A stretch of DNA of 64,000 bases. Source: Clostridia bacterium. Lineage in GTDB: Bacteria > Bacillota > Clostridia > Christensenellales > Borkfalkiaceae. Below the pieces are notes generated by a model, which searched no databases, was not told the DNA's origin, and worked only from the letters and a program-made list of their open reading frames with translations. Shown here in pieces: positions 41,034-49,516 of the stretch. The stretch is from NCBI GenBank assembly GCA_900770185.1, contig CAAGJM010000013.1, forward strand, positions 28,983 through 92,982, given 5' to 3'. Each line of letters opens with the position of its first letter. Within the stretch, counting starts at the first letter, position 1. A program made the translations under genes and the position numbers.

Positions 41034-42416
41034 ATGGCAAAAATAAACAAAATCGAAAGTAAATTCATGTGTGTAGAGTGCGGCGGAGTTGTCCCCAAGT
41101 GGATGGGCAAATGCCCCGTTTGCGGTAAATTCGGCACCATTCAGGAAGAATTGCAGGAAGCGGAAAGCGCAAGCGTTCAGACGTTTAACGCGCCCGCACC
41201 CCGCCCCGTTAAACTTGACGATATCGAGAAAGAAAAACTTACAAGGTTTTCAAGCGGAATAAAGGAACTTGACGTGGTTTTGGGCGGCGGAATCGTTCCG
41301 TCGTCGATAGTTTTAATCGGCGGCGACCCGGGAATAGGAAAATCTACGATATTAACGGAAGTTGCGGGGTTTGTTGCAAAAACGCAAAAGGTTTTGTACG
41401 TTTCGGCGGAAGAAAGTTTATCGCAGGTAAAACTCAGATGTATGCGCCTCGGCGTCAATGCCGACAACCTTATGATTTTAAACGAAAACAGACTTGAAAA
41501 CATCGAAGCCGCGGCAGACGATTTCGACTTTTTGGTCGTGGACAGTATTCAGGCGGTTTATTTAAGCGAACTTACGGGTTCGGCAGGCTCGGTCGGGCAA
41601 ATTAAAGAATGTGCCGCCAGGCTTATGAGGCTTGCTAAAACCAGGCGCAAAACGGTGTTCATTATAGGTCACGTCACTAAAGACGGCGCGATTGCGGGCC
41701 CTAAGGTTTTAGAGCATATTATGGACGCGGTTTTATACTTCGAAGGGGACGAAAGTTCCACCAAACTTCTCCGCGCCGTTAAAAACAGGTTCGGCTCCGT
41801 TCAAGAAGTGGGCGTGTTCGAAATGACCGAAAAGGGGATAAGAGGTATAAGCGATTATTCGGGAATTTTTATGAGCGAAAACCGCGGCGCGGCGGCGGGG
41901 AGCATAGTCGCCCCGTCGATGAGCGGCAACAGGTGCGTACCCGTTGAAATTCAAAGCCTTATATCCAAAACGGTTTTCGGCATGCCGCGGCGCATGCCCG
42001 TCGGCGTAGACTACAACCGCACCGCTATGATTATTGCCGTTTTAGAGCGCAAATGCTATATTCCGTTTTACAATCAGGACGTTTATCTGAACGCTATGGG
42101 AGGCATAAAACTAAGCGAGCCCGCAACCGATCTTGCGATAGCGTTATCGCTTGCAAGTTCGGTTAAAAACGTACCGATAGATAAAGCCGTCGCGGCGTTC
42201 GGCGAGATTGGTTTGACGGGGGAAGTGCGCGGGTGCGCGATGGCTGAAAAACGCGTGTCGGATTTAATTAAACTCGGCTTTAAAAAAGTAATCGTTCCCA
42301 AGCGAAACTTTGACGCCGTCAAAAAGTTTGCGGGCGATATAGAAATAGTCCCCGTCAACTACTTGTTTCAAGCCGTAAAAGCGTTGTTCGGCGACGCGTC
42401 AAACGACTTGAATTAA
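41034..42416 (+). CDS. radA: DNA repair protein RadA (Sms)
   Basis: RecA-like helicase that promotes branch migration in recombination. 460 residues: N-terminal zinc finger CVECGG...KCPVCG (residues 13-31), Walker A GGDPGIGKST (near 97-106), the RadA-specific KNRFG motif (near 254) and a C-terminal Lon-protease-like domain (GIKLSEPATDLAIALSLASS). No Shine-Dalgarno site is visible before the ATG (an A-rich stretch only). Confidence 0.96.
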   Translation: MAKINKIESKFMCVECGGVVPKWMGKCPVCGKFGTIQEELQEAESASVQTFNAPAPRPVKLDDIEKEKLTRFSSGIKELDVVLGGGIVPSSIVLIGGDPGIGKSTILTEVAGFVAKTQKVLYVSAEESLSQVKLRCMRLGVNADNLMILNENRLENIEAAADDFDFLVVDSIQAVYLSELTGSAGSVGQIKECAARLMRLAKTRRKTVFIIGHVTKDGAIAGPKVLEHIMDAVLYFEGDESSTKLLRAVKNRFGSVQEVGVFEMTEKGIRGISDYSGIFMSENRGAAAGSIVAPSMSGNRCVPVEIQSLISKTVFGMPRRMPVGVDYNRTAMIIAVLERKCYIPFYNQDVYLNAMGGIKLSEPATDLAIALSLASSVKNVPIDKAVAAFGEIGLTGEVRGCAMAEKRVSDLIKLGFKKVIVPKRNFDAVKKFAGDIEIVPVNYLFQAVKALFGDASNDLN

Positions 42417-42433
42417 AATCGAAAAAATAATAA

Positions 42434-42468
42434 AAAACCGCTTTTTATCGTTAAAAAGCGGTTTTTTT
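42434..42468. terminator. Bidirectional terminator between radA and recX
   Basis: AAACCGCTTTTTA pairs with TAAAAAGCGGTTT, with A and T runs outside, between two convergent genes. Confidence 0.9.
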
Positions 42469-42481
42469 CAATTTGTGATTT

Positions 42482-43096
42482 TTAAAACTCTTCGTCTTTA
42501 ATTTGCTTAAACGCCGCGGCTTTGGCGGCTTCAAAATCAAAGCCCTTTGACACCAAACAGCGGTAACATTTAACGGCGGTTTCGTAAGATTTTTCTTTGT
42601 TTTTAAAGTACTTTTCGGCAAGCTGTTCGCACGCGTCCGTTTCGTCGTTTTCGCTAAGCGCGGCGGTGATATCGTCGTCGCTTACGCCCTTTCTTTTAAG
42701 CTCGGTTTTTATAAGGTTTTTACCCTTTTTGTTCGCGTATGCGGCGGCGTACTTTTTAGCGTATTCGCTATCTGATATAAAGCCGTATTCTTTAACTTTT
42801 GCGATAACTTCAAAAACTATTTCGTCAAGATATCCGCGGGCTGAAAGTTTGTCTTTAACATCCTTTTCCGTCTTCATCGAATTTGACAAAACTTTAAGCG
42901 CGTAATCAAAAGCTTTGCGGTATTCCGCTTCGCGCTGAATAGCGATTATTTCGCCCTCTTCAACGCTTGCGCCCACCTTTAGGCGGTACTTAGCCGCGGT
43001 TAGAATATCAAGCCCGCAATAGTAACTTCCGTCGAGATATAAATTGAGCCTTTTGGGGTTTTTCGCCTGCGGCGTTAAATCGGTTATAACTTTCAT
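42482..43096 (-). CDS. recX: Regulatory protein RecX
   Basis: Modulates RecA filaments. 204 residues with three-helix repeats typical for RecX: YRKAFDYALKVLSNSMKTEKDVKDKLSARGY, AKVKEYGFISDSEYAKKYAAAYAN and KKGKNLIKTELKRKGVSDDDI. ATG and the yigZ stop overlap by four bases, so yigZ and recX are coupled. Confidence 0.88.
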   Translation of the reverse strand: MKVITDLTPQAKNPKRLNLYLDGSYYCGLDILTAAKYRLKVGASVEEGEIIAIQREAEYRKAFDYALKVLSNSMKTEKDVKDKLSARGYLDEIVFEVIAKVKEYGFISDSEYAKKYAAAYANKKGKNLIKTELKRKGVSDDDITAALSENDETDACEQLAEKYFKNKEKSYETAVKCYRCLVSKGFDFEAAKAAAFKQIKDEEF

Positions 43097-43728
43097 TTTT
43101 TCTCCGCATAGCCTTCGCCCGTCGCTATAATTTCGGCTTTGCCGTTTATTAAGTCGGTTATCGCTTTAACGGCGTTTTCCGCTTCCGCGGCGGGAACCGA
43201 AAAATCGAGTTTAACGGTTGCGCCAAGATACGTTACGCCCGTTTTTTTGCCAAAACTTTCAACGGCGTTTTCAAGCCGTTTCAGCATGCTTTGCGGGACG
43301 GTTACGGAATAAAAGCGCGAGTATATAAACTCACGCTCCCCCGCTTTTAAAAGCGCGGCCGAAACAGCGTCCGCATACGCCCTTTTAAGCCCGCCGACGC
43401 CGAGTTTAACACCGCCGAAATATCGCGTAACTATCGCCGCCGTTTCGTAAAGACCTTTGTTTTTAAGAACTTCGAGCATGCTTGCCCCGGCGGTGCCTTG
43501 CGGCTCGCCGTCGTCGCTATATTTTACGTAAGCGGAATTTTTAGTTAAAACGTAAGCGTAACAGTTGTGGCGGGCGTCGGCGTACTTTTTTTTGACGCTT
43601 TGAATAAATTCTTTCGCTTCGTCGTCGCCCTCAACCCGCTTTACGTTACAAATAAAGCGCGATTTCGTGACGGTTATTTCCGCCGTCGCCGCGTTTTTGA
43701 CGGTTTTAAAACCGCTAAAATCCGCCAT
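43093..43728 (-). CDS. YigZ/IMPACT family protein
   Basis: 211 residues. The UPF0029 N-terminal domain shows SRFICNVKRVEGDDEAKEFIQSVKKKYADARHNCYAYVL and DDGEPQGTAG, the family signature; a smaller C-terminal domain follows from about residue 135. The eukaryotic relative IMPACT acts on Gcn1 in translation control; the bacterial role is unclear. The ATG overlaps the tyrS stop by one base (TAATG). Confidence 0.88.
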   Translation of the reverse strand: MADFSGFKTVKNAATAEITVTKSRFICNVKRVEGDDEAKEFIQSVKKKYADARHNCYAYVLTKNSAYVKYSDDGEPQGTAGASMLEVLKNKGLYETAAIVTRYFGGVKLGVGGLKRAYADAVSAALLKAGEREFIYSRFYSVTVPQSMLKRLENAVESFGKKTGVTYLGATVKLDFSVPAAEAENAVKAITDLINGKAEIIATGEGYAEKK

Positions 43729-44936
43729 TATGCAAGTATGATTTTGTAGTGAACTTTTTTACCCTTGTGAAGGATAAAACTGCCCGCCGCTAAAACGTCT
43801 TTCGGAATTTGCAAATCGTTTACGGTAAGTTTATCGTCGTTGACGGAAACGCCGCCACCTTCGATGAGCCTCCTCGCTTCGCCCTTAGATTTCGTAAGAC
43901 CCACCGCAACCAGCACGTCAAGGTAATTTTCGAGTGATTTATCGACAGTTTTTTCCGGCATATCTTCACCACCGCCGCCGAACGCCGCTTTGGTCTGCTT
44001 TTCGGCTTTTTCGGCTTCCTCTTCGCCGTGGACGAGTTTCGTAAGTTCGCGCGCGAGAATCTCTTTCGCTTTGTTAAGCTCTGCGCCCTGCCATTTTTCC
44101 ATTTCTTCGATTTCTTCGATAGGAATGAACGTGAGCATCTTCATGCACTTGATGACATCCGCGTCGTCGACGTTGCGCCAGTACTGATAGAATTCGAACG
44201 GGGTGGTTTTGTTCGGGTCGAGCCAAACCGCGCCCTTTGCCGTTTTGCCCATTTTTTTGCCTTCGCTGTTCATAAGCAGGGTTATGGTCATGGCGTAAGC
44301 GTCTTTGCCGAGTTTTTTGCGGATAAGTTCGGTGCCGCCGAGCATGTTGGACCATTGGTCGTCCCCGCCGAACTGCATGTTGCAGCCGTACTTTTTATAG
44401 AGATAATAGAAGTCGTAAGACTGCATTATCATGTAGTTGAATTCAAAGAAGGAAAGCCCGCGTTCCATACGCTGTTTGTAACATTCCGCCCTTAACATGT
44501 TGTTGACCGAGAAGCACGCGCCTACTTCGCGCAACAACTCTATATAGTTAAGGTTCAAAAGCCAGTCGGCGTTGTTTACGGCAATAGCCGCGTTTTCGCC
44601 GTCGAAACGGATAAAGCGCGCCATCTGCTTTTTGAAACATTCGATGTTGTGGTTTATGGTTTCTTTCGTCATCATCTGGCGCATGTCGGTCCTCCCCGAA
44701 GGGTCGCCTATCATGCCGGTGCCGCCGCCGAGAAGCACGACGGGTTGGTTGCCCGCCATTTGTAAACGCTTCATTAAGCATAATGCCATAAAGTGACCTA
44801 CGTGCAGACTGTCCGCGGTCGGGTCGAAACCGATGTAAAACTTAGCTTTGCCGCCGTTTATAAGGTTTTTGATTTCCTCCTCGTCGGTAACTTGCGCGAT
44901 AAGTCCGCGACGAACGAGTTCTTCGTAAATTTGCAT
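43728..44936 (-). CDS. tyrS: Tyrosyl-tRNA synthetase
   Basis: 402 residues. Class I signatures: DPTADSLHVGH (HIGH equivalent, near 39-49) and KMGKTAKGA (KMSKS equivalent, near 227-235). The C-terminal S4 domain (SKGEARRLIEGGGVSVND) is present. Expression is controlled by a tyrosine-specific T-box upstream. AAGGAG lies six bases before the ATG. Followed by yigZ and recX. Confidence 0.97.
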   Translation of the reverse strand: MQIYEELVRRGLIAQVTDEEEIKNLINGGKAKFYIGFDPTADSLHVGHFMALCLMKRLQMAGNQPVVLLGGGTGMIGDPSGRTDMRQMMTKETINHNIECFKKQMARFIRFDGENAAIAVNNADWLLNLNYIELLREVGACFSVNNMLRAECYKQRMERGLSFFEFNYMIMQSYDFYYLYKKYGCNMQFGGDDQWSNMLGGTELIRKKLGKDAYAMTITLLMNSEGKKMGKTAKGAVWLDPNKTTPFEFYQYWRNVDDADVIKCMKMLTFIPIEEIEEMEKWQGAELNKAKEILARELTKLVHGEEEAEKAEKQTKAAFGGGGEDMPEKTVDKSLENYLDVLVAVGLTKSKGEARRLIEGGGVSVNDDKLTVNDLQIPKDVLAAGSFILHKGKKVHYKIILA

Positions 44937-44965
44937 TTTTATTTCTCCTTAAATATTTTCGTATT

Positions 44966-45260
44966 AAAAAGCCCTCTGACGCAAGCTAAGCGTCAGAGAG
45001 CAAAATTTTGCGGTACCATCTCTTTTCAGGCGAGCCTTGCGGCTTACCCCTCAGAAAGTGAAAACTCACTTAACGCTGTAACGGGCGACCCCGTCCCCGT
45101 CTACGCGGCGAATTTTTAACCTATAAAACTCGCTTTCGGGGGGAACGCTGGAAAGTGTATTCGCGCCAAGCCCGATATATCCTTGCACCGAACGGATACT
45201 CTCTGAAACGACCTTTGGCGTTACTTCTCTTTATAAACGCGTTGTTTAATTTCTTAGACA
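44966..45260 (-). ncRNA. T-box leader, tyrosine specifier
   Basis: Senses uncharged tRNA-Tyr. Visible on the minus strand: an AGAGA-type bulge and GGTG loop in stem I, the specifier context CGAATACACT with TAC (45157-45159), the T-box core TGGTACCGC (45010-45018), and the terminator stem CTCTGACGC/GCGTCAGAG (44972-45000) followed by TTTTT. The specifier UAC matches the tyrS gene behind it. Confidence 0.93.
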
Positions 45261-45265
45261 CTTGA

Positions 45266-45294
45266 ATTGTACACGATAAAATTTTTTTTGTCAA
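45266..45294 (-). promoter_or_regulatory. tyrS promoter
   Basis: Perfect TTGACA (45289-45294), 17 bases, TACAAT (45266-45271) on the minus strand, starting the T-box transcript. Confidence 0.85.
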
Positions 45295-45384
45295 CGAAAA
45301 AACCGTTTTATTTATTCCCGTCCGCTATTTAAAGGGTTACGCAAACTTTAAAAGGGAATTTCGCGATAAATTTATCGAAAATAA

Positions 45385-45413
45385 TTGCAAAACGCCGCTT
45401 TGTTTGATATACT
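45385..45413 (+). promoter_or_regulatory. Promoter of the scaffold/GGGtGRT operon
   Basis: TTGCAA (45385-45390), 17 bases, TATACT (45408-45413). Confidence 0.75.
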
Positions 45414-45469
45414 GATAAAAGAATTTTTAACGGCAACATTTTTGCCTAAAATAATTTGGAGGAATTTAT

Positions 45470-46162
45470 ATGCAATATTCAAATGAAGTAAAGAATATGG
45501 TTTGCATTAACAAAGGTCCCAAACACGGCCCCGCCCCCATACCCGAAGAAGGTAAGTGGGTTGAAGCCAAAGAGATTAAGGACATCTCCGGCTTTACGCA
45601 CGGCGTAGGCTGGTGCGCTCCGCAACAAGGCGCGTGCAAACTCAGCCTTAACGTTAAAAACGGCGTTATCGAAGAAGCGTTGGTAGAAACGATAGGTTGT
45701 TCGGGTATGACCCACTCCGCCGCTATGGCGAGCGAAATACTTCCCGGCAAGACCATTCTGGAAGCCTTGAACACCGACCTTGTCTGCGACGCTATCAACA
45801 CCGCTATGAGGGAATTATTCTTACAGATAGCATACGGCAGAACGCAGTCCGCTTATTCGGACGACGGTTTGGTCGTAGGCGCGGGTCTTGAAGATTTAGG
45901 CAAAGGTTTACGTTCGCAGGTCGGCACCATGTACGGCACCAAAGAAAAGGGCGTAAGATATCTTGAAATGGCCGAAGGCTACGTTACGAGAATGGCTCTC
46001 GACGAAGATATGCAGGTTATCGGTTACGAATTCGTTTCGCTCGGCAAAATGACCGACTTCATCAAAAAAGGCATGGAACCCAACGAAGCATACAAAAAAG
46101 CTACGGGGCACTACGGCAGATTTGAAAACGCGTTCAAATACGTAGACCCGCGCAAAGAATAA
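45470..46162 (+). CDS. IscU/NifU-like iron-sulfur scaffold protein
   Basis: 230 residues. The segment GVGWCAPQQGACKLSLNVKNGVIEEALVE and then TIGCSGMTHSAAMASE resembles the NifU/IscU fold: Cys49 or Cys56 and Cys77 stand where scaffold Cys ligands occur, and GC-AS-A-AS is typical. Cys12 in MVCINKGPKHGP is an extra conserved-looking Cys. The protein is longer than IscU, and the C-terminal 100 residues have no counterpart that I recognise. TGGAGGAA precedes the ATG. It forms a two-gene operon with the GGGtGRT protein, 12 bases downstream; no other isc or suf genes are near. Cluster binding is inferred. Confidence 0.75.
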   Translation: MQYSNEVKNMVCINKGPKHGPAPIPEEGKWVEAKEIKDISGFTHGVGWCAPQQGACKLSLNVKNGVIEEALVETIGCSGMTHSAAMASEILPGKTILEALNTDLVCDAINTAMRELFLQIAYGRTQSAYSDDGLVVGAGLEDLGKGLRSQVGTMYGTKEKGVRYLEMAEGYVTRMALDEDMQVIGYEFVSLGKMTDFIKKGMEPNEAYKKATGHYGRFENAFKYVDPRKE

Positions 46163-46174
46163 GGAGGTAGCATT

Positions 46175-47176
46175 ATGTCGTTATTTGAAGGATATGAAAG
46201 AAGAATTGACAAAATCAACAAAACGTTGAAAGAATACGGCATCAACTCCGTTGAAGAATGTAAAGAAATCTGCCTTGCTCACGGCATCGATTGCGACGAT
46301 ATAGTTCGTTCCACTCAGCCCATCTGCTTTGAAAACGCGGTCTGGGCTTATACCGTAGGCGCGGCTATCGCTATAAAAAGCGGCGCGAAAAAGGCTGCCG
46401 ACGCGGCTGCCAAAATCGGCGTAGGTCTTCAATCGTTCTGTATCCCCGGCTCCGTTGCCGAAAACAGAAAAGTAGGCCTTGGCCACGGCAACCTCGGCGC
46501 AATGCTTTTAAGCGACGAAACCGACTGCTTCTGCTTCTTAGCGGGTCACGAATCTTTCGCCGCGGCGGAAGGCGCAATCAAAATCGCTCTTAACGCTAAC
46601 ACCGTAAGACAAAAACCCTTAAGAGTTATTCTTAACGGTCTCGGCAAAGACGCCGCTATGATTATTTCGAGAATCAACGGCTTTACTTACGTTGAAACGA
46701 CCTTCGACCCCTATACGGAAGAAGTTACCGTCGTTTATGAAAAAGCTTACAGCGACGGCCCGCGCGCGAAAGTTAAATGCTACGGCGCGGACAACGTTCC
46801 CGAAGGCGTTGCCATTATGAAAATGGAAAACGTTATGGTTTCCATTACCGGTAACTCCACCAACCCCACCCGCTTCCAGCACCCCGTTGCAGGCACCTAC
46901 AAAAAATGGTGCGTTGAAAACGGCAAAAAATATTTCTCGGTTGCGTCGGGCGGCGGCACGGGCAGAACCCTTCACCCCGACAATATGGCGGCAGGTCCGT
47001 CTTCTTACGGCATGACCGATACGATGGGCAGAATGCACAGCGACGCGCAGTTCGCAGGCTCTTCGTCCGTTCCCGCTCACGTTGAAATGATGGGCTTGAT
47101 CGGTATGGGTAACAACCCCATGGTCGGCGCGACGGTCGCGGTTGCGGTTGCGGTCGAAAAGGCTATGAATAAATAA
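46175..47176 (+). CDS. GGGtGRT protein, unknown function
   Basis: 333 residues, soluble. The name-giving motif GGGTGRT is at 259-265, within FSVASGGGTGRTLHPDN. Other striking parts: GLGHGNLGAMLLSDETDCFCFLAGHESFAAAEGA (near 101-134), rich in Gly, His and Cys, and a Gly/Ala/Val-rich end. Databases use this motif as the family name; no reaction is known to me. It is regularly found next to the NifU-like gene, as here, and GGAGG precedes the ATG. The Cys residues (33, 40, 51, 89, 118, 120, 202, 246) could hold a cluster, but this is speculation. Confidence 0.8.
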   Translation: MSLFEGYERRIDKINKTLKEYGINSVEECKEICLAHGIDCDDIVRSTQPICFENAVWAYTVGAAIAIKSGAKKAADAAAKIGVGLQSFCIPGSVAENRKVGLGHGNLGAMLLSDETDCFCFLAGHESFAAAEGAIKIALNANTVRQKPLRVILNGLGKDAAMIISRINGFTYVETTFDPYTEEVTVVYEKAYSDGPRAKVKCYGADNVPEGVAIMKMENVMVSITGNSTNPTRFQHPVAGTYKKWCVENGKKYFSVASGGGTGRTLHPDNMAAGPSSYGMTDTMGRMHSDAQFAGSSSVPAHVEMMGLIGMGNNPMVGATVAVAVAVEKAMNK

Positions 47177-47190
47177 TTTCAAACAAAACT

Positions 47191-47222
47191 AAAACGGGTT
47201 TGCGTCTGCAAGCCCGTTTTTT
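47191..47222 (+). terminator. Terminator of the scaffold/GGGtGRT operon
   Basis: ACGGGTTTGC pairs with GCAAGCCCGT, followed by TTTTTT. Confidence 0.9.
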
Positions 47223-47317
47223 GTCGTGCGGTATTTGTCGGCGATAAGCAGTCCGGAATGTTGTTTGATTATTCTCAACGATTGAAGCGGGTCGTCGAGA
47301 CGTTACTGCTACGACTT

Positions 47318-48100
47318 CTAATCATGATAATTTTTTAATCTTTGATATTCTTTATTATATTTTCTGTTTAACCTGTAAAAGGTTTGCGGGTTTGAAAAGT
47401 TTTCCAAAATTATATCGGCGCGCTTTTTCGCTCCGTTTTGCCCGCACTCTATAAGCGTTTTTTGATACTTTAAATTCAAAACGTATTCTGTAAACCCCAT
47501 ATTAAAATACTTTTTAAAAAGTTTTGAAAAATAGTTTGGCGAATAACCGAACTTTGCGGCGACTTCGTCGCGCGAAAAGTCCGATTTGTAATTATCGTTT
47601 AAATAATCCAAAATTTCGTTGAGTTCGCCTTTTTTTACCGATACCGTTTCTCCGTAACGGCGGATAATCGCGCCGACGATAAGCGAAGCGTAACCGCGCC
47701 GCTCGTACTCGTTCAATACGCCCGAATTATCGGCATCCGAAAGCGCAAAGCGCAAAATTTCAAGTATTTTTTTATTATATTCTTTATCGCCCAAAAAATT
47801 CGGCAGGCACAAATTTTTACCGCCTATGCTCATAAGATACTCGTTCGGGCGGACAGTTAAAAGGATATGTTCTCCGCCGTCTACAGACTCGTACTTATGT
47901 ATATCAAAGGGATTCAAAAAATAGGCGTCGCCCGCCGTCAGAACATATTCTTTGCCGTTTATGGCCGCCGTGTGCGTTCCGTTTAACACGAACGACAGTT
48001 CCGCTTCGCCGTGAAAGTGCGTCGGGCAACCTACGTTTTTTTGCTCTTTTATAAACGCTTGATATCTGCGCTTAAAATAGTCTTCGTAAAATCCTATCAT
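47318..48100 (-). CDS. AraC-family regulator with cupin sensor domain
   Basis: 260 residues. The N-terminal cupin (residues 20-100) contains THFHGEAELSFVLNGT and GDAYFLNPFDIHKYE; the C-terminal AraC domain (160-260) has two helix-turn-helix units, SRDEVAAKFGYSPNYFSKLFKKYFNMGFTEYVL and a weaker second one ending FSNPQTFYRLNRKY. Divergent from the propeller/aldolase pair and probably its activator, responding to a sugar or sugar acid. Own promoter TTGACC-18-TAAAAT at 48107-48136 (minus). Confidence 0.88.
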   Translation of the reverse strand: MIGFYEDYFKRRYQAFIKEQKNVGCPTHFHGEAELSFVLNGTHTAAINGKEYVLTAGDAYFLNPFDIHKYESVDGGEHILLTVRPNEYLMSIGGKNLCLPNFLGDKEYNKKILEILRFALSDADNSGVLNEYERRGYASLIVGAIIRRYGETVSVKKGELNEILDYLNDNYKSDFSRDEVAAKFGYSPNYFSKLFKKYFNMGFTEYVLNLKYQKTLIECGQNGAKKRADIILENFSNPQTFYRLNRKYNKEYQRLKNYHD

Positions 48101-48106
48101 AATTAA

Positions 48107-48136
48107 ATTTTAACGCTAAGTAAACCCGCAGGTCAA
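48107..48136 (-). promoter_or_regulatory. Promoter of the AraC-type gene
   Basis: TTGACC (48131-48136), 18 bases, TAAAAT (48107-48112) on the minus strand. Confidence 0.6.
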
Positions 48137-48188
48137 GTTAAATTTTTAAAAAATCGTATAATATGAAACAAAACAAGCACAAAATAGA

Positions 48189-48217
48189 TTGAAAACGAAA
48201 AAAACGCATTGTATACT
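48189..48217 (+). promoter_or_regulatory. Promoter of the propeller/aldolase operon
   Basis: TTGAAA (48189-48194), 17 bases, TATACT (48212-48217). The transcript would begin at the foot of the 48225-48255 hairpin. Confidence 0.75.
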
Positions 48218-48224
48218 ATACACA

Positions 48225-48255
48225 TAGCCGAGTGGGACTCGAGCCCCGCTCGGCT
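48225..48255 (+). promoter_or_regulatory. 5'-end hairpin of the propeller/aldolase mRNA
   Basis: TAGCCGAG pairs with CTCGGCTA, with an inner GGG/CCC pairing. It occupies the start of the message, directly before the AAGGTGA ribosome site, without a U-run. It could protect the 5' end or control translation. Confidence 0.6.
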
Positions 48256-48265
48256 AAGGTGACCT

Positions 48266-49480
48266 ATGAATCGAAAAATATTTTCCGTAAACTATTCTAA
48301 GAACACGGGATCTCCCGAAAAAGGCGAGCCTGTAAAAAACGCGGCGAAGAAAATAGAATACTCCGCCGACGAAAACTTAAAACTTAAAGGCGAAATTTTT
48401 GCAAGCGAAATAGAACGCGGCTTTATATCGGACTTTGAAGAAACCGACGAACACGTAAAAAAAGGACTTTGCGAAACCGCCGACAAAATGGTACATGTGA
48501 CCACGTTTTTGTGCCTTGGCGGCTACGTTTACATGACCTATTACGCAAATTCGTCAAACGGCGCGGAAGACCCGAGATTTCAGTCCGCAAGGCTCGCCTA
48601 CGCGCCTGTAAACGACGTTGAAAACAAGACCTTTTTAACCGTTCAATCCGTTGGTGAAACGCTTGACAATCTTCCCGTAAACTGCGTTTACGACACCATT
48701 ATGGCAAAAGTCGGCGACGAAGAGCTTATGGTTTTATGGACAGCTAAAATCGGCGATAATTACTATCGTTTGTACCGCCCGTTTAACGTAAAAACGAAAA
48801 CGTTCGGCGATATAGGCGTAAACAAATTGCGCGTTAAAAACATAGAGAACGATTTCAGTTTCAGCGGCATACAAAACGCGTTTACCGAAAGCGGCATCGG
48901 ATATAAAACGATGTATGCGGACGTAGGCATAATGCAAAAATTCACTTCCCGCACAGAAAACGGCGAAAGATACTACTATAGCGGTGCGTACAGCGGAGAT
49001 TTTAACTTCATTATCAAATCGAAAGATTTTATAACCTGGGAATACGTTGCCGCACCCGATTTTGCGAACTTTTCGAAATGGGAAAACGCAACTTTCTTAA
49101 AAGACGATAAAATCTACTACTTCGTCCGCCAGCAAGACGGCGAAAGTTGCGGTTTTTTAACCGCGTACGACTTAAAAGCGAAAAAGTTCTGCGACCCTGT
49201 GCTTATCGAAGACTGCCAGTCGCGCAGCGATTTTATCGAGTACGGCGGCGAACTTTACTTGTTCCACGCACCCGTTGACCGCGAGCATATAGGCGTTGTA
49301 AAAATAAACCGCGCCGACATCAAAAACAGCGTTCCCGTTTTTATAGCAAAAATGCGCACAAGCTGCTTTTACCCGTTTATAAACTACTATACGGGCGGCG
49401 GTTTAGCGATGTCTTACACAGTAGAACGCAAACACGTTCGCCTTGCAAAATTCGACTTTAATAAAATATTAAATTTATAA
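48266..49480 (+). CDS. Predicted beta-propeller protein, glycosidase-like, unknown specificity
   Basis: 404 residues without signal peptide, so probably cytoplasmic. Repeated blade-like strands with alternating aromatic residues (GGYVYMTYYANS, YYYSGAYSGDFNFIIKSKDFITWEYV, DDKIYYFVRQ, GGELYLFHAP) suggest a five-bladed propeller as in sialidase and GH43/GH32/GH130-type folds. No Asp-box or complete catalytic signature was identified, so the enzyme class stays open. It is cotranscribed with an aldolase of the DapA/NanA family, 36 bases downstream, which points to breakdown of a sugar acid. Confidence 0.6.
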   Translation: MNRKIFSVNYSKNTGSPEKGEPVKNAAKKIEYSADENLKLKGEIFASEIERGFISDFEETDEHVKKGLCETADKMVHVTTFLCLGGYVYMTYYANSSNGAEDPRFQSARLAYAPVNDVENKTFLTVQSVGETLDNLPVNCVYDTIMAKVGDEELMVLWTAKIGDNYYRLYRPFNVKTKTFGDIGVNKLRVKNIENDFSFSGIQNAFTESGIGYKTMYADVGIMQKFTSRTENGERYYYSGAYSGDFNFIIKSKDFITWEYVAAPDFANFSKWENATFLKDDKIYYFVRQQDGESCGFLTAYDLKAKKFCDPVLIEDCQSRSDFIEYGGELYLFHAPVDREHIGVVKINRADIKNSVPVFIAKMRTSCFYPFINYYTGGGLAMSYTVERKHVRLAKFDFNKILNL

Positions 49481-49516
49481 TTGCGGAAACCCACTCCGCT
49501 ATAAAAGGAGAAAACA

